Assembly: GCA_944990035.1 (NCBI GenBank)
Contig: CALYLX010000089.1
Span: forward strand, 1-64,000
Direction of reading: 5' to 3'
DNA from: Clitopilus passeckerianus
Lineage: Eukaryota > Basidiomycota > Agaricomycetes > Agaricales > Entolomataceae
Length of the DNA stretch: 64,000 nt
The notes under the pieces are model-generated. The model saw only the letters and a program-made list of their open reading frames with translations. It was not told the origin of the DNA and ran no database searches. The translations under genes and the position numbers were made by a program. Below are positions 12,250 to 24,395 of the stretch, in pieces (position 1 is the first letter of the stretch; each line of letters begins with the position of its first letter).

Positions 12250-13933
12250 GATTGCGGGCTGCCCGAGGAAGAGATAGATGAGAAGGGAAGGCGGAGGTGT
12301 GTAGGCACCAGTGCGAACACTTCGAGGAGGGGTAGAGAAATTTGTGTGCAAAGTGCTCAGCTTATAATAAGCCATACACGTTTTTGTTACTGAACCGAAG
12401 GCGTGACTGACGTCTAGTCCGGCGCGTGTAGAACATGAGGCCTTGAGATATCAAAACGATTTAGGCGAATGTGACCCTGGAGGTACTCGGATACGTCAAC
12501 AAGGTGACAAGCCATCAACACACCCTCCGAAATCTACAAGAACCTTAAAAATACTCACAACATGTTGTTCCACCAGAAGAAGCATGCCTGGGCTGTACGT
12601 TGGCGCTAATAATACAACCCGATACCTTCTTCACACACGTCTAGCCCGAGTCATACTTCGAGGAAAACTTCAGACTGATGGTGTAAACCTGTGAATTGTG
12701 TGAAAACATGCCTTTAGGTTGCGAGAACGAGTTTTCGATCAACGCCTGCATTCGATCAGGGCAGGTGGTGAGGCTATCGTGACTCTGCAACTCGGACGAG
12801 CGGGACGGGTGTAGATAACACGTTGAATTGATCACGAACGGAATCGGGCGTCGGAGAGCTAGTGTTAACCCAAATGTTTACCTTTGGGATACTTTTCCAG
12901 CCTGGTAGAGAGGAATGAACGTCAGCCAGATGCATGAAACAGAGATCGAGGAGCGGAAGTCAACCTGCCCAGACCCGTGCTCCGTAATGAGAGGCTCGGA
13001 AGCACAGGATCAAGATTAAAATGACTGGAATCAATGGCAGGCACGACGCACCAATCACTGCATGTTCGTGAAGAAGGAAACGTCGATCGGGGTGCAACCC
13101 CTCAGTACTTGGCGAGCACACTCCACTCCTGCAAGAACAACAACGTTTCTTGCATGTAAGAGGGTTCGTTCCATGTTACCTTCGACGATCGACATTAGAT
13201 TCAGCTTTGACGCAGTGGCTAAATTTTCGTATTAATTCATGAGGTTTTGTCAATCGGAAGCGTTCTCGATCCGTAGTGCGTCAGAACTCGAAACGAGGTG
13301 AGATCTAGTCGGCTTCGTCGATGGAGTTGGGTCAAGTGGTCGTTCAAATTGCCAGCGCATTGATACATGAGGTTTTTTATTTGCTTCAATATCTATGGCT
13401 AGCCAATACTACGGTCTCTTGGACTTGCAGAGCGCTTTCGGTGGTTCGTTCAAAGTGCAGAAGAAACTTGTGCTAGTCTGGCTTTAAACCAAGTTCTACT
13501 CCTATTATCTGATGTCAGCTTGTTAATTTAAATATGTGAACTTATTGGAGGACTCACTCTCGCTGCCGCCCATCTATCTGGACTTGACCACAATCTGCTG
13601 CAGGAGCTGTTGCAAGGTGAGGGGACGGACGCGCCTACCAATGAACTCGGCTACTTGACAAAAACGCGTGGACATTTGTGCTCACGTGACTTAGACCGCG
13701 TTGTTTGTTCCGATGCCGATGTTTGGCTCCGCTTGGCATGGCCACAATTTAAGGTAGGTTTACTGTCTCAACAAGTTTACCTTGTACCGTGCTCAGCGCT
13801 GTCCACGGCGTCGACAGCAGCAACTAGCGCTCTTATAAACATTCATCCACAGCTCAAAACTCTGCTGAATAGCCCTCGATCAATTTTGTTGCAAGCCAAC
13901 ATCTAATTTCAAGTCAAAACTAACCACCAATCG
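12250..13933. other. Divergent intergenic region, 1.7 kb
   Basis: No gene supported. A CACGTG E-box is at 13683-13688 and a CTTATAAACA TATA-like site near 13830, about 100 bases before the ATG at 13934. These probably belong to the promoter of the next gene. Confidence 0.5.
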
Positions 13934-14858
13934 ATGGCCGCTCGAAGCTTTACAGTATTTCAAGATACACCATCTGCAGATGCACCTACAGCAAAATCAG
14001 CACCGCCTCTCGCACGGCAGACTTCGATTCTGGGAACGAAGCTGGTTTCGTCGAACAGCCTCGTCTCAGGAAACGCTGTCGACAAGGAGAACCTTCACCC
14101 CCTCACTGGCGAGCGAAATGCTCCAGGAACCTCTAAGAAACGCAAGACAACGGTACTTGCAGTGAAAGCTATCACACCACTCTCAACGAAGATGAAGAGT
14201 TCGAAGGCCAAGGCAAGCAAGGACACCGCCTCAGAGGAAGCGTCACCGTCAAAGAAGCGCAAATCCTCGTCATCTTCCACGAAATCCAAGGTTTTGTCAA
14301 AGAAAGATTCGAAGAAGGAACCACGGTCGACATCCTCGACCAGTCGTAAGAGGACGACTCGCAAGGCACCACCCATGCCTAAGGTTGATGAGGAAGCTGG
14401 CCCCGAGCAGACTCAGCTAACACAGACTGAGATCGACTCTCGCTGCTACGACTTAACCGTCCAGCCTCTAGCTGACGTCTCTCGAGCCTACGACCAGGGT
14501 GGATCTCTCGAAACCCTAGTCGACGAGGAAGAGAACGTCAAATTCCAGCCTCTCAAGGTTCGTGACATCATATAGCATTCCTTTCGTCGCAGATCCTGAT
14601 CGTCTCCATGTTTTACAGGCAGCATCGGTTGAACCTGAGGCTCGCGAATCTTTCGCATCCCCGCCTCAATCTGCAGCGCTACCTCTGAGCCCACGGCATA
14701 CGTCGCCAGCGCCAACATCGACGGAGCCTTGCACGTTCTCAACGCCCGAGCGTAAAAAGATCTACGCCGCTTTCACGTTTACCTCGCCCTCGCCTACGAG
14801 CAAACGCTTTAGCGAGCTCAGCCGCGTCTCTGATATACCACCTCTCGAGATCGTATAA
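13934..14858 (+). CDS. Hypothetical basic, disordered protein with KEN box
   Basis: Two exons joined across an intron of about 60 bases (from 14560). The exon 1 frame ends PLK, and exon 2 begins AASVEPEARESF. The protein is about 290 residues. It is rich in Lys, Ser and Thr, with Lys/Arg clusters (KKRKTT, KKRKSSSSS, SRKRTTRK) that look like nuclear signals. Residues 51-53 form KEN within VDKENLHPLTGE, the classic APC/C degron, with no predicted fold around it. A conserved-looking C-terminal part holds STPERKKIYAAFTFTSPSP. A cell-cycle protein is possible (securin-like or other APC/C substrate), but no family was recognised, so the function is open. Confidence 0.6.
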
Positions 14859-16893
14859 CGAAATGAAACGTCTCTCACCCTCGGCGTTGGTGTGTCGACG
14901 TGAATAATTTTCACGTCTGCCTCGTGGTTACGGTGCTCCCCGCCGCCGCCTCTGACCCGTCGTCGATGATGCAACGTGCTAGCCTGCTGGCACGAACCTG
15001 ATCCTGACCCCCCACCTTCCTTCTCCGGACTTCCGGTTGACGGGCACGTTTCCTTTCCATTCCACTCGTGATCTGAACATTGCACGCACGATCATTCTTG
15101 CTATCCACCGCACTGCATTGCATTGTACGACTATCACACGCGCTCTCACATATCTCACATAAGCACACATTGTATATTCCACTCTCCCCCGATATCTCGT
15201 CCTTCATCGCATTCCAGGTCATTGTTGTCGACACAAGCTGAATCATGTTTTCATTACCCATACTCGTACTCATCTTAACCTGATCGAATTATACCTTGTT
15301 CTTGGTTTGTTGTTCAAGCAATCCCGTCGTCCTCCAGTGCATTGATATTTATTCAGCTATAATGGCAAATCACTTATTTTTTCACCTGTACATATTCATT
15401 GGTCTGTTCTTGGTTAGTAGTACAAATGTTTTCCTTCGTGTACCTCGTTTAAATAATACAATGGCTTTGTCGACTCGAGAGAACAACAGATCTTTGTCTT
15501 TTTTTTCGATAAAGATCAAGTCTAAAAGGGAAATGTCCGACTTAATCAACAAGCGTCACCCGAGCTAGCTTGAATTCAAGCTTCTTCTACCTCTTTGAAT
15601 CCTTTGCCCTAGTATCTATCCATTCGGTCGACTTTGGATAATCCCAGCTTAGGCAAATTATTCATGGACCCACTCTCCTCCCCGCTGCCCCGTGGAGAGC
15701 TTCAGAACCACTAGAGCCACTGGGCCTCCCGTTGACAGGCAAGTTCTCGGACTGGAAGCTGGAAGAGTCTAGCGTTGACTCGACTTCACTTCTGGTTCAA
15801 AAGGACATGTCCAGATGTTCAACCGTATCGGAGCGACATCCGAAGCTTCGGACCCGCCTCTCCCTCACACCGTCACTAGAATTACTTGCAAATCGCCACA
15901 AGTGGGAGTGTCATAACAAGATGAGCCATCCATGAACTTAGGAATTGCCTAGCCCCGGGGACAGTATAGAACGATGTATCTACTATTCCCCCAGCTATTC
16001 AACTTGCCAGGTTTGATCGCTCCAACAAATTTCAATAACAGTACGCCTAAATCTTCCGGGTTCAACTTTCCTGGGAATGTCTCTGTCAAACCTTCTGGCC
16101 GTTTGAAGCATGCTTTGGCTTCATCACCAAAGTTAGGATGCTTCTGCCCACCTGCTTGGGGGCGTTCGCGAATCGATTCAAATTCATTACCAGCAGATCG
16201 CGATCCTGTCAGTTCGCTCAAAATGCCTCCAAGATCGGACAATCCGTCGGAATACGCAAGGGCCTGATCATTGGAGGTAAGTTCATACCCCAGCCTCCCA
16301 CTAGCTGCGGCAGCTCCTCTTGTAGAAGGTGGTTTTCCATTAGATCGCCATGTCCTCGTGGAACAGCGTCAGGTTGCCAGTGGTCAGCCAGCCAGCCAGC
16401 TGAATACGTATCTATTGGATTGTTAATAAGCCGTACTTATTTCACCATTTCACGTGGATTTGGGGAATCGAAGCTCTAATCACTCACCCTTCTAGGCTCA
16501 ATCGTGGTCAACGCCTGTGAAGCGATGTTTAGGCTTGGGAGCGAATGGCGAGGTACCAAGTTCCTAGTACGACTGAACCCATACGTTACGATATCCCACC
16601 TATGAAACGTGTCCTTTCTTCTCTAGAATTTTTTTCCTACTAGATCCACGTATGTGCCAAGGCTTCCAAGGCCTTGGAAGGCCTTGCTTCGGTGACGACA
16701 GAGTATCCGCGTCGTCCGCCTGAAGAGAGTGGCGCTTTTTATGGGTCATCAGAAGCTCCGAGGTTTCGCCGCATAAAGCTTCTCCTCTTCCTCGTCGCAA
16801 GATGCAATCCTTCCTCCCCAGAGCCCGCCTCAGCACCACATAATCTCTATAATACTCGCCATAAAAGTGCATAAAACTCTATCAGATCTACAA
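14859..16893. other. Intergenic region, 2 kb
   Basis: No gene supported by motifs or splice structure. It contains the promoter of the first BSC6-like transporter, including an 18-base palindrome at 16663-16680. Confidence 0.45.
16663..16680. promoter_or_regulatory. 18-bp perfect palindrome upstream of MFS gene
   Basis: CTTCCAAGGCCTTGGAAG reads the same on both strands. It lies about 215 bases upstream of the transporter ATG at 16894. A dimeric transcription factor site is possible; no matching factor is known from the sequence. Confidence 0.4.
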
Positions 16894-18915
16894 ATGTCCC
16901 AATCCGCGATAGAGCTGGAAGAGCTCAGGCGAGACACGCCGATGAAATTGACCGCAGAGGAAACTGAGCTCGGCGCCTCAGCCGAACCGTCCCGGACGCC
17001 CTCTATCGCTTCCACTGCCGTGAATACTCCCAAGACGAAGAAACAGGCTGCCACAGCTAGGATCCAGTTCTTGGCCCTGTGTTGGACGCTATTCCTCTCA
17101 GGATGGAACGACGGTTCGACTGGGCCACTTCTACCCCGGATTCGCGAGGTTTATCATGTATGTCTTCGTTGAAAGAACATCTATTGCAGGACCTGACACT
17201 ATTGCATCTAGGTTGGCTTCGCAGTCGTCTCCTTGCTCTTCGTTCTCGCTTGCGTGGTGAGTTCGACTACACTTAATACTTCTGAACGATTGGCTGATTA
17301 GAACGGCAGGGTTTTGTTAGCGGCGCCCTCTTGAATGTGCCACTGTCTGCAAAATATGGCTTTGGCAAGGTAAAACAAATTTCGTTGACCAGGTTGACCG
17401 AACAAGGGCTAACCTATTGTGCCCAGGTTATGGCACTTGGTGAGGATTGTTGTATTCATCGCGCCTCGCTGAATTCTGAGGGTGTATCAACGACTCCAGG
17501 TGCTATATTCCAAGTCATGGCGTACATTCTTCAAGCGCCAGCTTTACCATTCCCTGCTTTCGTGATCTCGTTCATGATCAATGGTGTTGGGATGGCTATT
17601 CAAGTTCGGACTGTTTGCTACGTTTGGCCTGAACTTTATTGATCTTGCGCTCAGGATGCCCAAGCAAACGGATATGTGGCTAGCGTCAACGATAGCTCTG
17701 AAGCTAAGATGGGTGTCTTGCACGCAGCTTATGGTATGTCCCATTTACCCAAAGCTATCCGAACAATTGGCTAACATCCACTTCAGGCGCGGGTGCATTG
17801 GCCGCTCCTCTGGTTGCGACCCAGTTCGCCGAGCTCAAGCACTGGTCATTCCACTACCTCATATCTCTTGGAATCGCCATCTCAAACGTCCTCGTTCTTG
17901 CCACTGTATTCAGGTTCAAGACACAGGATGGTACGTCCCTTCAGATTGCAATAATATCTCACACTGACTCGGTCACTTCACAATGAAGAATGCCTCGAGG
18001 AGATCGGCCAATCCGTTTCAGCACATGAGGACAAGTCGAGCACTTTCCTCCAAATTCTGAAACACAAGCACGTGCATCTCCTGGCGTTCTTCATCTTGGT
18101 ATACGTTGGTACCGAGGTTACTATTGGAGGTATGCATGTCATTATAGATTCTCGCTGTCGGAAAAACTTGACATTCATTCCAAATGATAGGGTGGATCGT
18201 AACGTTCCTCCAAGAGCAACGTGGTGCAGGCGGGTCTGCTGGATACGTTTCTGCCGGATTCTTTGGAGGCGAGTTTTGCGATCCATAGTGGGTAATGAGC
18301 ATCGACGTTTATTTTATCGATTTTCATAGGCCTCATGTTCGGACGCGTCGCCCTCCTTCGGTTAAACCGTATGGTAAGTTCCATCTGACCTGGAAACTGA
18401 AGCTTAAAGATGTTGACGCAGCGTTGTAGGTCGGAGAACATCGCGTGATCTTCCTCTATTGTGTCCTTGCGATCGGGTGCGTCTTGGCCCTTTTAGATTT
18501 CTTCTCTACCCGCTGACTCTTTCGTCAGCTTGGAACTCGTCGTGTGGCTTGTTCCCTCGTTCATCGCTGACGCTGTTGCCGTCTCCATCGTTGGGGTCCT
18601 TCTTGGACCTATATATCCTATCACGATGAACCAAGCCAGTCGCGTCCTACCCAGAGGGATCCTTACAGGTTCTATTGGGTGGATCGCTGGTTTTGGCCAA
18701 ACAGGGAGCGCGGTATTCCCCTTCATGACTGGTGCTCTTTCCTCGAGATTCGGCACGAAGAGTCTTCAGCCATTGTGAGTTCCTTTCTCATTCCGATCGA
18801 ATCCTTCTCTAAATCATTAACCCACTTTGATCCTGTTTTAAGGCTGGTGGCAATGATGGCGTTTATGACCCTCATGTGGGCCCTGGTTCCCAAGCGGGTT
18901 AGGAAGGAGGACTGA
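16894..18915 (+). CDS. MFS transporter, BSC6-like (copy A)
   Basis: About twelve exons encode a 12-helix major facilitator protein. The start MSQSAIELEELRRDTP precedes a soluble N-terminus. The first helix carries the family signature GWNDGSTGPLLPRIREVYH. Later landmarks are GFVSGALLNVPLSAKYGFGK, QAPALPFPAFVISFMINGVGMAIQ, EVTIGGWIVTF and AGYVSAGFFGGLMFGR. Near the C-terminus are MNQASRVLPRGILTGSIGWIAGFGQTGSAVFPFMTGALSSRFG pieces. The frame is intact across all joins. The intron at 18269-18329 uses a GC donor (GGAG/gcgagt). Substrate unknown; the family includes yeast Bsc6, itself poorly characterised. First of three tandem copies on the same strand. Confidence 0.85.
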
Positions 18916-19305
18916 TTCACTGAAACCTGTCACATGAGCCCCATTGCTCCATTACTCACCTCTGCCGTTGTTTGTTACCTCAGTAATTAAAGAAGGCCCA
19001 TATAATAGCTGTTCATTCGTTCGGAATGGAGTCTCCTTTGTTATCTTCGCCGAGTACAGGAGTAAGGAGTATTCAAGAAAACAAATGACTGGACTGGCAA
19101 TCATCGTTGAACTATCAGAACATGGAAAACTGCTCTTACAACTTACCAGTTATCATCTACTCGGGTCCTAATAATTAGACGCCGAGTTATTCCGACGTAT
19201 TTCCGAGGTAGCCTCTTAATGGTAGATCAGCTTCTTCTCCAGTCTTCTCCCTTCTCTTCCCCACGGCGCCCCCTCCTTTTGTCATCGGTAACAGCACCAG
19301 CCAAA
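18916..19305. other. Spacer between MFS copies A and B
   Basis: Promoter region of copy B with no separate gene. TTCCGAGGTAGCCTCTTAAT near 19202 resembles a segment near 21735, upstream of copy C, so the duplication also carried promoter DNA. Confidence 0.4.
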
Positions 19306-21208
19306 ATGTCGCAAAAATCGATAGAACTGACAGAAGTAGGAAGAGATATACCTCGAAAGCACATTACGGAAGAATATATTGCACCTGTCGTTCCAAAAAC
19401 AGCGTCCTTAAAAGAGCAATCTGACTCTGGCTCCCAGAAAGACATCACAAATGCGCCGAAAACAAGGAAACAGCAAAGGTTGGCTAATATTCAGTTTTTA
19501 CTCTCTGCTGGACAATATTCCTCGCTGGCTGGAACGATGGATCTACTGGCCCACTTCTTCCTCGAATCCGTGAATTCTATCGTGTAAGGATCATTTTTGC
19601 TCGCCGTTGAATTAGCCGAGCAACGTTGACATGCCCCGAAGATTGGCTTTACCGTCGCGTCTCTGCTATTTGTTCTTTCATGCGTTGTATGTCTCCTCTT
19701 CGCCGTTGCCTTCTGGTTGGTGACAATTCTTCATAGGGTGCCGTCGCAGGATCACTTATGAATGTACCTTTGTCCGCAAAGCTTGGTTTTGGGAAGGTCC
19801 GTTCTTTATTATTAGCATATTTCCTTCGGGCGTCTCTAATGGCCTTCTAGGTTCTGGTCCTAGGTACGATGACCTGCATTCCCTCATTTTATACAGAGTC
19901 AATTGATCCATATCAGCTTCGCTACTGAATGTGGTGGCATCCTGCTTGCAGGCACCCGGCCTCCCTTTCCCTGTCTTTGTAATAACGCACATGCTCAACG
20001 GCTTCGGATTAGCGATGCAGGTGCGTGAACCATGCTTCTAGGTGTAATCGTATCACCGAACGAAACTCTGGTGACCCACAGGACGCTCACTCCAATGGGT
20101 ACGTTGCCAGCATACCTAACTCGGAACAAAGAATGGGCTTCCTTCACGCTGCCTACGGTTAGTCGATGACCCCCTTGCACACTAATATGAAACTGAAATG
20201 GCTTAACAGGCGCTGGAGCTCTGGTTGCCCCTCTTGTTTCGACACAGTTCGCGCAGATGAAACACTGGTCATATTACTACCTGATCACCCTTGGGATAGC
20301 AATCTCGAATTCTATCATGCTGGCCGTCGTCTTCCGATTCAAATCCCACCTGCGTGAGTTCCCTTCCTTAGCTCTGCCCTATTTCTCTTACTGACGAGCC
20401 GAGCTCCTCAGAGTGTCTTCAGGATATTGGCATCTCCCTCGGCCCTGTACAAGAAAATCAGTCAAGCGCCACATTTTCGCAAATCCTGAAGCAGAAAAAT
20501 GTGCACCTCATCGCATTCTTTATCTGGGTCTACGTTGGTGTCGAGGTTACCATCGGAGGATGGATCGTCACCTTCATCATCGACCAACGTGGTGGTGGGC
20601 CATCCTCCGGGTACGTTTCCGCCGGCTTTTTCGGTGGCCTCATGGTCGGCAGAGTAGCTCTCTTATGGGTGAACAAGAAGGTGTGATGCATTGGTTACAT
20701 ATGGCGAGAACGATATATCAAGTGGTTTTATAGGTCGGAGAATCTCGCGTCATCTTCATCTACACCATTCTGGCAATTGCGTGAGCTTCTTTGCTGCCCT
20801 TCTCCCTCTTCACTGACTCTGGTTTTGTAGTCTTGAATTGGTTGTATGGCTTGTCCCGTCGATAGTTGGAGACGCGGTCGCCGTCTCCCTTGTCGGACTG
20901 CTACTTGGTCCAGTGTACCCGATCACAATGAATGTAGCAGGCCGCGTCCTCCCCCACTGGATTCTCACTGGCGCCATCGGGTGGATTGCGGGTTTTGGAC
21001 AAGCTGGAAGTGCCGTATTCCCATTTATGACTGGTGCTCTTTCGTCGAGGTTTGGTATCAAGAGCTTGCAACCACTGTGAGTAGTTCTATGTCCTTTCGC
21101 CAAGAAGTGTCTGACGAACGAGGACGTTGGAATAGGATGGTAGCAATGATGGCGCTGATGGCTATTATGTGGGCAATAGTACCCAAGCGACCTATCAAAG
21201 CGGATTAG
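19306..21208 (+). CDS. MFS transporter, BSC6-like (copy B), one frame break
   Basis: Tandem paralogue of copy A with the same intron positions, except that the GGLM intron of copy A is absent. It starts MSQKSIELTEVGRDIP. It carries GWNDGSTGPLLPRIRE, NVPLSAKLGFGK, GVEVTIGGWIVTFIIDQRGGG and IGWIAGFGQAGSAVFPFMTGALSSRFGIKSLQPL, and ends RPIKAD at 21208. The reading frame breaks at the T run 19495-19499. One more T gives QFFTLCWTIFLAGWNDG, matching copies A and C. All other joins hold frame, which argues for a single sequence error or a very young lesion. Confidence 0.82.
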
Positions 21209-22255
21209 ATTCTGAGTATCACGAACCAAAAGAGCGCTATCCCTTACTTTCATTTTCCTCTGCTGTATAGGAGGGTTTGCACCATGACGACCCTATGTCC
21301 CCTGACCATTTCTCAGCTGCTTTGAGTTCCTCGTTGTTTCCGATTGATTATGTTTCTAGAAATCTGACATGTAGTAGTGACGATGATGGCATTTATGGCA
21401 TTTATCAGGGTCAAGACGACCTGGAAATGACTGAATTACTTCGAGCCCACATGACCATTCTGGCGCCCTGCCCCGCATTCTGTCACAAGCCATCCCCATA
21501 ATATACCTAGGATCTCTGCTCCTGAAGACGGCATCTGTGATATATTCTCAATCCTCCATATTAAATCAAGCAACAACTTCAAGGTTTTTCGCGAAACAAG
21601 TCTTCGCCCTTCCCTCGACAAGTGAATACATACGAACAATTCATCATCATGGAGGGGTCAGGGAACCGCACCAGTCAGCAATGTCGCTTAGCACGCCATT
21701 CGGGTCTATCAACCAATTTCGCAAATTCCGAGGTTCTTCCGACGTAGCCTCTTTTAATTCCTTTCAACCAGAACAGGATTCGGAAGCTGGTCATCCGAGT
21801 CATCTGTTTACACAATTGGGGGAGTTCAGGGTCCTCATGAACTTCGGCCAGTCACACTTTGTCACGGTTCTCCAGCCAAATCGTGACGAGGTGTGACACT
21901 TGCCTAATTGGGGCAATTATGACAGATTGCCTAGAGTTCGTTGAAGCACTCCTAGCATTTCTAGTAGGAAAAGCTCATATCCTCAATAATTAGGAGTTTG
22001 GCTATGTCTATATCCAATAATCTATATTCAGATACGGAACTGAGCTCCAGAGCTCACACATTCGGGTGCCGAAGTAGATGTGATGACTAAGCGCCGACCA
22101 CCCGATTGAGAGTTTCGACCGTGAGGGATAGTATATCTCTGGAATATTTTCCGGAATTTCTCATAGCACGGACGTCCGCCCTCTCAACGACGCCACTCCC
22201 CGCATTTCCCCACAACGCCCTCTGTTTGCCTTTGGAGACTATTCTGGTGTCCAAA
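21209..22255. other. Spacer between MFS copies B and C
   Basis: No supported gene. It includes promoter-like sequence shared with the A-B spacer. Confidence 0.4.
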
Positions 22256-24081
22256 ATGTCGCAAGACTCGATAGAACTTGCTGAAGTAGGAAGAGAGACC
22301 CCTCGGAAGCAAATTGCTGAGGACTATGTTGCCCCTGTCGTGTCGAAAACTGCTTCTGTGAAAAATCTGAGTCTGGTTCTCAGAAAGACCCCCATCTGGA
22401 CCAAAGACTGCAAAACAAAAGAAACTGGCAAACATACAGTTTTGCACACTCTGCTGGACGCTCTTCTTGGCTGGCTGGAATGATGGTACTACTGGACCTC
22501 TTCTTCCTCGAATCCGTGAAGTTTACCATGTTAGCCTTTCTTGTTCGCTGTTGAGCCAACCGTGTGATATTGACACGTACTCAAGGTTGGATTTGCTGTG
22601 GTATCCCTGCTATTCGTTCTGGCATGTGTCGTACGTCTCATCTTTTACCCAGTAACTTAAGCCAGGGATTGACGTTACACAGGGGTTTGTTGGAGGGGCA
22701 CTCCTGAACGTGCCTCTCTCAGAGAAGATGGGCTTCGGAAAAGTATGTGTTGGTGATGATACTTTGCTCAACTCCTTATATATCTGTCCAGGTTCTCGTC
22801 CTGGGTACGATCGTCTTGGCTTCTGCGCCCTATTCTGTCTAAAACTGTCCATCTGCACCAGGTTCACTAATGCAGGTATTAGCATACACCTTACAGGCTC
22901 CAGCCTTACCCTTCCCCGTCTTTGTGATATCGTACATGATAAATGGTGTCGGTGTGGCGATGCAGGACGCACAAGCTAATGGCTTCGTTGCTAGCATACC
23001 CAACTCAGAACACAGAATGGGCTTCCTCCACGCAGCCTATGGCGAGTCGATTATGTTGAATAAAAAGCCGTTACTGATTGAAAATCTGCAGGGGCTGGAG
23101 CTCTAGCAGCGCCTCTTGTCGCAACCCAGTTCGCCCAGATGAAGCACTGGTCGTTCTTCTACCTTATCTCTCTCGGAATTGCATTATCGAACACCATCAC
23201 CCTCGTGCTTATCTTCCGATTCAAGAACCACCAACGTGAGTCTCCATGTGTCATCCACCAACAATGTTCTCATATTCATGGGTATTAGAATGCTTGCAGG
23301 ATATCGGTATACCTCGAACTGCTGTACAAGAGCAATCTGGTGGCACTTTCTCGCAAATCCTGAAGCACAAGAACGTACATCTTCTTGCCTTCTTTATCTG
23401 GGTCTACGTCGGCGTTGAGGTCACCATTGGAGGATGGATCGTCACCTTCATCATCGAACAACGCGGTGGAGGCGCGTCTTCTGGATACGTCTCTGCCGGA
23501 TTCTTCGGAGGTCTCATGTTTGGCAGAGTGGCCCTTCTCTGGGTGAACAAGAAGGTCCGTTACATCAGCCACGACCACCGCTAGAATTATCAGTAGCTAA
23601 TTCCACCTCAGGTTGGCGAAGCTCGCGTCATCTTCCTCTACGCCATCCTCGCAATAGGGTAGGCCCCTTCTTCATTCTATCATCTCTCACACTCAACTTG
23701 TCCCTCAAGCCTCGAATTGGTCGTATGGCTCGTACCCTCGCTCGTTGGAGACGCTGTCGCTGTTTCCATCGTGGGCATGCTCCTCGGTCCGATGTACCCA
23801 ATCACAATGAACGTCTCGGGCCGCGTACTACCCCCATGGATTCTAACTGGTTCCATCGGGTGGATAGCAGGCTTCGGACAAGCCGGAAGTGCTGTCTTCC
23901 CGTTCATGACTGGTGCCCTTTCGTCGAGATTTGGCATCAAGAGTTTGCAGCCGCTGTGAGTACTCTCTCTTTTCCTGAAGAGATTGAGCGCTGAGAATAC
24001 TGGGATAGGGTGGTGGCTATGATGGCGTTCATGACCATTATGTGGGCTTTAGTACCCAAGAGGCCTATCAAGGTCGATTGA
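22256..24081 (+). CDS. MFS transporter, BSC6-like (copy C), N-terminal frame breaks
   Basis: Third tandem copy, closest to B. It starts MSQDSIELAEVGRETPRKQ. It continues with LANIQFCTLCWTLFLAGWNDG, NVPLSEKMGFGK, SIPNSEHRMGFLHAAYG, GVEVTIGGWIVTFIIEQRGGG and a C-terminus ending PIKVD. The soluble N-terminus changes frame twice. The first is at the A run 22361-22365. The second is between 22389 and 22403, at a C5 run or CCAAAG. Each looks like a loss of one base relative to copy B. The membrane part is intact. Confidence 0.82.
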
Positions 24082-24395
24082 TATGGCGGATCATAAACTA
24101 AAAGGAATGGCGACGATCGAGCTGCTTGTTTTCGTGTGCATAATTGTACTAATTTGTAGGAAAATTGCATGTCTTTCCGCTGAGCATCTGAGGATTGGGA
24201 CGGACGCCACTTCAATAAATGTCGATTCAAAGCATTTAATTGATCATTAAAGCAATTACTTGGATAATACAAGGTAGATGGTCATATTCGATATATGTCA
24301 ATGTGGAGACACCATAGATCGAAAGGGTATCCATACGTAGGAACATAAAGCAGACCCACCAAACAAACTTAGAAAGTGATTAGAGGACCATAGGC
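24082..24395. other. Convergent intergenic region
   Basis: 3' flanks of MFS copy C (+) and PH gene copy 1 (-). No feature recognised. Confidence 0.4.

Noticed and set aside
11659..12393. Long plus-strand open frame of 244 codons
   Set aside because: Exactly antisense to the kinase catalytic exon; a shadow of its codon bias.
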